Shown here: piece after piece, positions 23,619 through 29,420 of the stretch
Position numbering within the stretch: position 1 is the stretch's first letter
How the letters are laid out: every line of letters starts with the position of its first letter
DNA from: CAYYWV01 sp964475385
Lineage (GTDB): Bacteria; Pseudomonadota; Alphaproteobacteria; JAAXGF01
DNA length: 29,420 bases
Direction: 5' to 3'
NCBI GenBank assembly: GCA_964475385.1
Contig: CAYYWV010000021.1
Location: 1-29,420, forward strand
The notes under the pieces: model-generated
The model's database searches: none
Seen by the model: the letters and a program-made list of their open reading frames with translations, nothing else
Told to the model about the DNA's origin: nothing
Program-made: the position numbers and the translations under genes

Positions 23619-24287
23619 ATGACCGCGCCGCCGCGACTGACAGGACCGGAACGCGCGCCCGCCGCCTCGGGCGCGCCCGATTCGCTCGTCGTCTTCCTGC
23701 ACGGCTGGGGGGCCGACGGCAACGATCTGATCGGGCTCGCCGACGAATGGGCGGCGCTGCTGCCGCGCACGGCCTTCGCCGCGCCCCACGCGCCCGAGGT
23801 CTGCGAGGAGAACCCGGCCGGGCGGCAGTGGTTCAGCCTGCGATCGCGCGCGAGCGATGCGCTCTTGCGCGGGGCCGAGGCGGCCGCGCGCGGGATCGAC
23901 CGCTTTCTCGACGAGGCGCTCGCGCGCCGCGGCCTCGACGAGCGCCGGCTCGCGCTCGTCGGCTTCAGCCAAGGCGCGATGCTGGCGCTGCACGTGGGCC
24001 TTCGGCGGCCGCGCCCGCCGGCGGCGGTGGTCGGCTTCTCGGGCGCGTTGATCGGGGCCGAGGCGCTCGCGGATGCGATCCGCGTCCGGCCCTTCGTTTT
24101 TCTCGCTCACGGCGACGCCGACCCGGTGGTGCCGCCGAGCGCGCTGCCGGCGGCGGTGGCCGCGCTCGCCGCCCTCGAGGTGCCGGTGCGTTGGCATATC
24201 GCCCGCGGGATCGGCCACGGCATCGACGCGGGCGCGCTCGCCCGCGGCGGCGACGTGCTGCGCGCCGCCCTTTACGAGAAGAAATGA
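23619..24287 (+). CDS. Carboxylesterase/phospholipase family alpha/beta hydrolase
   Basis: A 222-residue serine hydrolase of the YpfH/acyl-protein thioesterase-like group. VFLHGWGADGNDL (25-37) gives the oxyanion loop, GFSQG holds nucleophile S117, HGDADPVVP gives D168, and GIGHGI gives H200, so the catalytic triad is complete. Substrate is unknown; short acyl esters are typical. It is divergent from gluQ across 125 bases and followed by the SIR2-like gene after 102 bases. The ATG at 23619 is the first that gives a normal N-terminus. Confidence 0.88.
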   Translation: MTAPPRLTGPERAPAASGAPDSLVVFLHGWGADGNDLIGLADEWAALLPRTAFAAPHAPEVCEENPAGRQWFSLRSRASDALLRGAEAAARGIDRFLDEALARRGLDERRLALVGFSQGAMLALHVGLRRPRPPAAVVGFSGALIGAEALADAIRVRPFVFLAHGDADPVVPPSALPAAVAALAALEVPVRWHIARGIGHGIDAGALARGGDVLRAALYEKK

Positions 24288-24389
24288 CGCGGAATCACCG
24301 TCCGCGCGGGGGCGCCTGCGTCGGCGCGCAGCCAATTTCTTGCGGCTTTGACGGGCGCGGCATGGTAGATTGGCGGCGGGAGGATTCGA

Positions 24390-26576
24390 ATGTCCGCAGA
24401 AGGCGATCCGGCCGTCGCAGGGCTCGACAAGCCGGCTGCGACGCTTGATTTGGTTGCGCAGTCCCTCAGGCTCGCGCGCGAGGCGGGCGGGGGGTGCCTC
24501 ATTCTCGGCGCGGGCGCGTCGGTCAGCGCCGGCGTGCCGACCGCGGCCGGCATGGTCGCGCTGATCCGCGAACGATTCCCCGAGACCTATCGCCTGGCGA
24601 CCGAGGACGGGAGCCCGCCGTCTTATCATCGTCTTCTCGGCTGGCTTTCGGAGGGCGAGCGGGCGCGGTTGATCGGCGACGTGCTCGACCAGGCGCGGCT
24701 CAATTGGGAGCATCTCGTCATCGCCGACCTGATGGCGCGCGGCTTCATCGGGCCGGTGCTGACCGTGAACTTCGACCGGCTCTTGATCGCGGCCTGCGCG
24801 CGGGTCAACGTTCAGCCTGCGGTTTACGATCTCGCCGGCGGCTCCGAGGTGCCGGCGGCGGCCGCCGCCGACGGGCCGACGGTGGTCTATCTTCACGGGC
24901 TCGGCGATCGCTCTTCGCCGCCGGCGAGCGCGGCCGAACGCGCCGCCTACCGGCGTCGGATCGAGCCCATGGTCCGCCATCTGCTCTACCGCGGCCTGCC
25001 GATCGTCGCGCTCGGGTTCCGGGGCGAGAACGACCCGTTGGTCGAGATCCTCGCCGACCACGGCCGATTCGCGAACCGCTTGTTCTGGGTCGGCCATTAC
25101 GACCATCCGCCCGCGCCCGCAGTGCGCAAGATCCTCGATGCGCCGGGCAACGACGCGCTCTTTCTTTCGGGATTCGACGCCGAGGGGTTCGCGATCGGGC
25201 TCGCCCGCAAGCTCGACGCCTTCCCGCCGCGCGTCCTCGCCGATCCGCTCGGCGAGACCGTGCGGGTGTGGTCGGCGGTCCGCCCGCCGCGCGACGCCGA
25301 GGTCGCCGCGCCGCTCGAAGCCGCGCTCGCGATGCTTGCAAGCAAGACGCCTCCGCCTCCGCCGGCGTCGCCGCCTGCGCCCGAGGCCGCGCCCCCGCCG
25401 CCGTCCGCTCCGATGAAGGAGACGACGGGCGTTGCGGAGACGGCGAAAAAGACAGAGAGGACCGAAGAGGCGGCGGCGAAGACGGCGACCGAAAGACCGG
25501 AGTCGCCCCCGGTCGCGCCGCCTGCGCCGCCGGCCGCGGCGGAAGAGACCGCGCCCGAGGCTCCGGAAGCTGAGGCCGAAACGTCTGAGACTGTAACAGA
25601 GCCTGAGACTGCAACGGAAGCTCCGGCCGTAGCCGCCGCGGCGTCCCCCGCGCCGACCAGGGCGCGCGCCGAGGAGCCGGGGGCGACGCCGTCGCGGCTT
25701 CGCCTCGTGGTCGGCGACTACGAGCGGTTGGTCGAGGATTACGCCGCCGGCCGACTCGACGACGACAGCCGCGAGGCGGTGGCCTGGGCCTATGTGATGC
25801 TCGCCAACGACGACGCGCGCCAGGCCCAAGCGCTGCGCGGCCCCCGGGCCGAGGCGCTGTGGGCGCGGGCGATGGAGAAGTACGCCAAGGCCATCGAGGT
25901 CGATCCCCATCACGCCGATGCGCTCTATAACTGGGCCGGCGCGCTCGCCACCCGCGCCCAGGGGCTCGACGGCGAGGCGGCGGCCGCGGCCTGGGCCGCG
26001 GCGATCGAGAAGTACGAGGCGATGCTTGCGCTGAGGCCGCGCGACGCCGAGGCGCTCGGCGACTGCGCCCGGGCCCTGGTCGGCCGGGCGCGCCTCGTCG
26101 CCGACGACGAGGCCGGAGCCCTGATCGACAAGGCGCTCGACCGGCTCGAGGCGGCTTATCAACTCGGCGATGACACGGCCTATGTGGGCTATCTCGAGGT
26201 CGCGCTCGCCCACGGACGGCATAAGGCGATCGCCCGCTTCCTCGAATCGCCGCCGCCCAAGCTTCCCGATCCGGTCCGCTTCGCGCTCGCGCTGGTCTAC
26301 CTCGTGTTCGTTCTCGAGCAAGGGCTGACCCCTGAGCTCGCACCCTTCGACGAACTCCCGCGGCTCGACCGCAGCCCCTGCGAGGACTGGGACTTCGCCG
26401 ACATCGAGCCCGCAATCCAGCGCTTGCCCGAGCGCGCCGCGGCCTTTGTGCGGGCGACCATCGACGTCCTCCAGGGCGCTCGGCCGCTTGCCGACTGGCC
26501 GTCGATCCGCGATGCTTGGCTCGCCGGGCGGAACCCGCCCACCGACCTTCCAGCCGGCGTCACCGCCCTGCGTTAG
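24390..26576 (+). CDS. SIR2-like NADase domain fused to TPR repeats
   Basis: A 728-residue fusion. Residues about 20-300 form a SIR2-like domain: GAGASVSAGVP (40-50) for NAD binding, TVNFDR with N127 and D129, catalytic-type H169 in VVYLHGLGD, and LGFRGENDPLVEIL (208-221). Residues about 320-435 are a Pro/Ala/Glu/Thr-rich linker. Residues about 440-620 carry TPR-like helices, e.g. AMEKYAKAIEVDPHHADALYN split over 494-514 and IEKYEAMLALRP (539-550). A unique C-terminal tail follows. Such SIR2-like domains are NAD-depleting effectors in anti-phage proteins such as ThsA and DSR. A GGAGG precedes the ATG by seven bases. Defence is inferred; the domain calls are firm. Confidence 0.85.
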   Translation: MSAEGDPAVAGLDKPAATLDLVAQSLRLAREAGGGCLILGAGASVSAGVPTAAGMVALIRERFPETYRLATEDGSPPSYHRLLGWLSEGERARLIGDVLDQARLNWEHLVIADLMARGFIGPVLTVNFDRLLIAACARVNVQPAVYDLAGGSEVPAAAAADGPTVVYLHGLGDRSSPPASAAERAAYRRRIEPMVRHLLYRGLPIVALGFRGENDPLVEILADHGRFANRLFWVGHYDHPPAPAVRKILDAPGNDALFLSGFDAEGFAIGLARKLDAFPPRVLADPLGETVRVWSAVRPPRDAEVAAPLEAALAMLASKTPPPPPASPPAPEAAPPPPSAPMKETTGVAETAKKTERTEEAAAKTATERPESPPVAPPAPPAAAEETAPEAPEAEAETSETVTEPETATEAPAVAAAASPAPTRARAEEPGATPSRLRLVVGDYERLVEDYAAGRLDDDSREAVAWAYVMLANDDARQAQALRGPRAEALWARAMEKYAKAIEVDPHHADALYNWAGALATRAQGLDGEAAAAAWAAAIEKYEAMLALRPRDAEALGDCARALVGRARLVADDEAGALIDKALDRLEAAYQLGDDTAYVGYLEVALAHGRHKAIARFLESPPPKLPDPVRFALALVYLVFVLEQGLTPELAPFDELPRLDRSPCEDWDFADIEPAIQRLPERAAAFVRATIDVLQGARPLADWPSIRDAWLAGRNPPTDLPAGVTALR

Positions 26577-26767
26577 GGTCGGACCGGTGTCGCCGCCCCG
26601 CCCATGCGTCTCGTCCTCCGGCAGCCGCTTGGCGGGACGGGCTATCCCGGGCGCGTGCGGAAGCGCGGCGCAGACGATAAGAAAGACGCCGCGGGGCGCA
26701 ATCGTCGCTCCGCATGTCCGCGGCAGGCGCAACCGTTTGAGAGCTCTGCGAGTAAGAGGACGGAGTC

Positions 26768-27334
26768 GTGTCTTTTTCTATTCCGCTTGACCGTTATCCC
26801 GCTCTGGTGCTCAACGCCGACTACCGGCCGCTCAGTTACTTTCCGCTGTCGCTCTGGCCCTGGCACGAGGCGGTTAAGGCCGCCTTCCTCGACCGCGTCA
26901 ACATCCTCTCCGAGTACGACCGGCTCGTGCACTCGCCGAGCTTCGAGATGCGGTTGCCGAGCGTGATCTCGCTCAAGCGCTACATTCCGATGTCGCGCAA
27001 GCCCGCCTTCACCCGGTTCAACGTCTTCCTGCGCGACCGGTTTCAATGTCAGTACTGCGGAACCCGGGCGCCGACCGAGGAGTTGACCTTCGACCACGTG
27101 GTGCCCCGTTCGCGCGGCGGGCGGACGACCTGGACCAACGTGGTCACCGCCTGCGTCGCTTGCAACCGGGCCAAAGGCGACCGGTTGACCGGCGAGGCGC
27201 GCATGCACCCGAGGGTCGCCCCTCACACGCCGACCGTGCGTCAGCTTCAAGAGATCGGGCGCGCCTTCCAGCCCGACACCCTGCACGAGAGCTGGCACGA
27301 CTTTCTCTACTGGGATACCGAGCTCTACCCGTAA
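26768..27334 (+). CDS. HNH endonuclease-fold protein
   Basis: A 188-residue protein with an N-terminal conserved region (VLNADYRPLSYFPLSLW) and a C-terminal HNH/treble-clef domain. CQYC (C94, C97) and C129/C132 bind zinc; H110 in FDHVVPRSRGG, N124 and N133 form the HNH triad. This is a widespread stand-alone HNH protein of uncertain role in proteobacteria, not a classic mobile nuclease. The start is a GTG at 26768 with AGAGGA seven bases before it. It ends two bases from the convergent coq7 stop. The 191-base gap upstream holds nothing else I can support. Confidence 0.9.
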   Translation: MSFSIPLDRYPALVLNADYRPLSYFPLSLWPWHEAVKAAFLDRVNILSEYDRLVHSPSFEMRLPSVISLKRYIPMSRKPAFTRFNVFLRDRFQCQYCGTRAPTEELTFDHVVPRSRGGRTTWTNVVTACVACNRAKGDRLTGEARMHPRVAPHTPTVRQLQEIGRAFQPDTLHESWHDFLYWDTELYP

Positions 27335-27336
27335 CG

Positions 27337-27930
27337 TCAGAGCCGCTCGGACAGCCAGATCGCGAGCCGGGTTCCCGTCTTGATCGCGGCCGAGAACAGG
27401 CCGTAGCCGGGCATCGCCTCGGCCCCTTCGGCAAGCCCGATATCGCGGTGATCGAGCTCGTCGGCGCGGAAGGCCTCGATGGTCTCGCGCAGCTCGGCCT
27501 CGTCGTCGCCGAGCTTCGCGGCCTGGCGGGCGTAGTGCTCGCCGATCACGGTTTCGACCGCGACCGTGCAGGCCATCGCCGCCCGTTCGCCGAGAAGCGC
27601 GCTGCCCGCGCCGAGCGCGAAGCCCGCCACATGCCACAGCGGCGACAGGACCGTGGGCCGCACTCGCCGCTCGGCGATCAGGCGGTCGAAGGCGGCGAGA
27701 TGGGCCTTCTCTTGCTCGGCCATGCGGCGGATCGTCTTCGCGGAACGGCTGCGGCCGAGGACCGCGAGCTGGCCCTCGTAGATGCGCGCGGCGCCGAACT
27801 CGCCCGCGTGATCGACGCGAATCATGCGCGCGACCAGCGCCTCGGGGCCCGGATCGCCGGGCAGCCGGTCCTCGCCGGTGCGCCTGGGGCGCGCTTGCGC
27901 GGGGGGGGCCTGCGTGTCGCGGTCGGTCAT
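27337..27930 (-). CDS. coq7: 2-nonaprenyl-3-methyl-6-methoxy-1,4-benzoquinol hydroxylase (COQ7 type)
   Basis: A di-iron hydroxylase for the penultimate ring hydroxylation of ubiquinone synthesis, membrane-associated; 197 residues. The ferritin-like ligands are all present: E44 (DHAGE), E74 and H77 (EKAH), E126 (VETVIGEH), and E158/H161 (ELDH). The chosen ATG at 27930 overlaps the dsbB stop (ATGA); another ATG at 27948 lies inside dsbB. It marks an organism that uses the COQ7 rather than the flavin UbiF route at this step. Confidence 0.94.
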   Translation of the reverse strand: MTDRDTQAPPAQARPRRTGEDRLPGDPGPEALVARMIRVDHAGEFGAARIYEGQLAVLGRSRSAKTIRRMAEQEKAHLAAFDRLIAERRVRPTVLSPLWHVAGFALGAGSALLGERAAMACTVAVETVIGEHYARQAAKLGDDEAELRETIEAFRADELDHRDIGLAEGAEAMPGYGLFSAAIKTGTRLAIWLSERL

Positions 27931-28424
27931 GGTCGGGGCGATGTCCATAGCCGGGCGGAGGCGGCCAAGGTGAAGGCCGCGACCGCGCTAGCGTAGATCA
28001 AATTGTAGCCGGCGATCGAGATCCCGAACAGCGACCAGGGCACGTCCGCGCAGGACGGCGGCGGCGCGTCGCGCAGCATCGCGCGCAGCGCTTCGAGGGT
28101 GTCGGGGGTCGCGCCGGCCGAGCCTCCGCAGGCGGCGAGGCCTGCGAACCAGCCCTGCTCGACGCCGACGTGGTAGAAAGCGACGCCTGCATCGGCGAGG
28201 AGAACGAGCCCGGCGAGTCCGGCGAAAACGACCGCCCGCCGGCCGTAAGGCGCGGCGGCGAACGCGGCGAGCCCGAGGAGGATCGCCGCGCCGTACAGAT
28301 ACCGCTGGTAAAGGCAAAGCGCGCAGGGCTCGACCCCGGCCCCGTACTGAAGGGCGAAGGCGGCCCCGAGCGCGCCGAAGGCCGCGGCGAGGACAAAAGC
28401 GGCGAGGCGGCGAACGGTCAGCAT
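27927..28424 (-). CDS. dsbB: Disulfide bond formation protein DsbB
   Basis: An inner-membrane quinone reductase that re-oxidises the periplasmic oxidase DsbA; 165 residues with four membrane helices (about 7-27, 43-60, 65-84 and 133-155). The first catalytic pair is C34-A-L-C37 in the first loop, the second is C99 and C125. Electrons pass to ubiquinone, so linkage to coq7, which overlaps its stop, makes sense. It follows yqaA by 53 bases. Confidence 0.93.
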   Translation of the reverse strand: MLTVRRLAAFVLAAAFGALGAAFALQYGAGVEPCALCLYQRYLYGAAILLGLAAFAAAPYGRRAVVFAGLAGLVLLADAGVAFYHVGVEQGWFAGLAACGGSAGATPDTLEALRAMLRDAPPPSCADVPWSLFGISIAGYNLIYASAVAAFTLAASARLWTSPRP

Positions 28425-28477
28425 GGCGGTCGCATCCTATCGCGCCAGGGGCGGCTTGGGGAGGCCGGCCGTCGTCT

Positions 28478-29059
28478 TCACGACAACCACTTCGCCAGCG
28501 CGAAGCCGCCGACCAGGAGGGCGAAGGCGGCCGCGGCGACTTTGCCGAGATGGCGTTCGACGAAGTCGCGGATCGGGGGGCCGAAGTACCACAGAAGCGC
28601 CGCCTCGGCCGCGAACCGCAGGCCTCGGGACAACGTCGAGGCGACGGTGAAGGTCACGAGGTCGAGCCCCGTCGTCCCGCTCGCGATGGTGATGACCTTG
28701 TAAGGGAAGGGCGTGAGCCCGGCGCCGGCCACGATCCACGCGCCCCAGGCGTTGTAGCGCGCGCGAAAGGCCTCGAACGCGTCGCCGTAACCGTAGAAAT
28801 CGAGAAGCGGGCGGCCGATCGCATCGAACAGATAGTACCCGATGGCGTAGCCCAGAAGCCCGCCCGCCACCGAGGCCGCCGTGCAGACGAGGGCGATCCG
28901 TAAGGCCCGCGACCGGTCCGCGAGCACCATCGGAATGAGAAGGGCGTCGGGCGGGAGCGGAAAGACCGAGCTTTCGACGAAGGCCACCGCGGCAAGCGCC
29001 GCAAGCGCCTGGGGGTGCTCGGCGAACCCCATCAGCCGATCGTACAAAGCCTTCAGCAT
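28478..29059 (-). CDS. yqaA: YqaA-family (DedA/VTT-like) membrane protein
   Basis: A 193-residue polytopic inner-membrane protein of the YqaA subgroup of the DedA/SNARE-associated superfamily; members are thought to act in lipid or ion handling. The re-entrant motif VESSVFPLPPDALLIP is near residues 28-43 and the second hallmark AGLTPFPYKVITIASG in the middle, with about five hydrophobic segments. The ATG at 29059 follows an AAGGGA ribosome site. It is first of a yqaA-dsbB-coq7 run on the minus strand. Confidence 0.9.
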   Translation of the reverse strand: MLKALYDRLMGFAEHPQALAALAAVAFVESSVFPLPPDALLIPMVLADRSRALRIALVCTAASVAGGLLGYAIGYYLFDAIGRPLLDFYGYGDAFEAFRARYNAWGAWIVAGAGLTPFPYKVITIASGTTGLDLVTFTVASTLSRGLRFAAEAALLWYFGPPIRDFVERHLGKVAAAAFALLVGGFALAKWLS

Positions 29060-29293
29060 CGCGTCCCTTGTCCCTCGCCCTGCGGTTCCCGGACGACGAC
29101 GCCCGGCCGGGGCATATAGCCCGAGCGGGCGCGGCTTCGCAATGCTTGGGCGGACGCGGCGGCGGCGTGGCGAGGCTCGGGATGCGATTTCGGGCGGCGG
29201 CCGGCCGTCGGCTGCGCCCGGGCTTGGAATGGACGGCCAAGCGTCCGGCCCGCGCCGACCGCGCCGGCCCTTCGTCGAGGAAGGCCGGATTTG

Positions 29294-29321
29294 TTGACCC
29301 TTCGCCCCCCTCGGCTATGAT
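29294..29321 (+). promoter_or_regulatory. Promoter of the tRNA-Leu gene
   Basis: -35 TTGACC (29294-29299), a 16-base spacer and -10 TATGAT (29316-29321) sit 12 bases upstream of the tRNA's first base. The remainder of the gap from 29060 shows nothing else I can support. Confidence 0.6.
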
Positions 29322-29333
29322 GCCGCGCAAGCG

Positions 29334-29420
29334 GCCCCTGTGGCGGAATTGGTAGACGCGGCAGACTCAAAATCTGTTGTCCGCAAGGACGTGGGAGTTC
29401 GAGTCTCCCCGGGGGCACCA
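29334..29420 (+). tRNA. tRNA-Leu (anticodon CAA), complete
   Basis: 87 bases including an encoded CCA. The acceptor stem GCCCCTG pairs with CGGGGGC, the D-loop contains AATTGGTAGACGC, and the anticodon loop CTCAAAA gives CAA (reads UUG). A long variable arm (TGTCCGCAAGGACGT) marks a type II tRNA, and GTTCGAGTC is the T-arm. The gene ends exactly at the window edge. Confidence 0.97.

Noticed and set aside
23136..26732. A minus-strand open frame of about 1,200 codons opposite the esterase and SIR2/TPR genes
   Set aside because: It has no recognisable domain, an Arg-rich low-complexity run and runs through three genes on both strands; a GC-driven shadow.
26768..27334. HNH gene as the nuclease partner of the SIR2/TPR protein in one defence system
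   Set aside because: This HNH type is a widespread stand-alone protein and is separated by 191 bases with its own ribosome site; I see no evidence of a joint operon.
1..29420. CRISPR arrays, rRNA genes, riboswitches or prophage modules
   Set aside because: No regularly spaced repeats, no rRNA-like sequence, no recognisable riboswitch core and no phage structural genes were seen on either strand.

Overview
This window is GC-rich chromosomal DNA from an alphaproteobacterium. The evidence is the lineage-typical gene content (a CpdR-type response regulator, the TIGR02302/DUF4175 protein, a divergent zinc-ribbon/ftsEX pair, a COQ7-type quinone hydroxylase and a full ethylmalonyl-CoA gene set) together with the GTGA, ATGA and TGATG start/stop overlaps between neighbouring genes. 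I cannot place it to genus; a Rhodospirillales-like heterotroph is an inference.

Layout. Positions 1-2844 (minus strand) hold an envelope operon: ftsE, ftsX, a YdcF/ElyC-like protein and plsC, which runs off the left edge. Positions 2997-4600 (plus) hold a zinc-ribbon membrane protein, hpt and a cpdR-like regulator. Positions 4609-9927 (minus) hold argH, an LptM-like lipoprotein, lysA and a TIGR02302 protein, coupled by overlapping codons. Positions 9964-11558 (plus) hold a TlpA-like thioredoxin and a Tat-exported DUF2927 putative metalloprotease.

Positions 11570-20392 form a carbon-assimilation block. The minus strand carries ccr and mcd, then a HIG1-like membrane protein, a PduO-type cobalamin adenosyltransferase, etfB, etfA and 3-hydroxybutyryl-CoA dehydrogenase; ecm is divergent on the plus strand. 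Together these make and reduce C4 acyl-CoAs, carboxylate crotonyl-CoA to ethylmalonyl-CoA, rearrange it with adenosylcobalamin, oxidise methylsuccinyl-CoA and pass the electrons to ETF. This is the core of the ethylmalonyl-CoA pathway for acetyl-CoA assimilation. A candidate shared operator lies between the divergent ccr and ecm promoters.

Positions 20520-23493 hold a tiny secreted peptide, a DUF4743/NUDIX hydrolase and, convergent to it, gluQ. Between those two genes sits the most unusual feature of the window. It is an AT-rich insert with a single T5orf172/GIY-YIG nuclease-like gene, flanked by two perfect 66-bp direct copies of the NUDIX gene's 3' end. The repeat unit is 960 bp. The duplication leaves intact both the NUDIX C-terminus (copy 1) and the overlapping gluQ 3' end (copy 2). 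It looks like a minimal, single-gene, 3'-end-regenerating mobile element.

Positions 23619-27334 (plus) hold a serine esterase, a large SIR2-like/TPR fusion with an intact predicted NADase site (a candidate single-gene defence protein) and an HNH nuclease-fold protein. Positions 27337-29059 (minus) hold yqaA, dsbB and coq7. A complete tRNA-Leu(CAA) with a good promoter ends the window. No stretch above 300 bases is empty: the longest gaps are 10555-10787 (only a weak hairpin seen) and 29060-29333 (the tRNA promoter at its right end).
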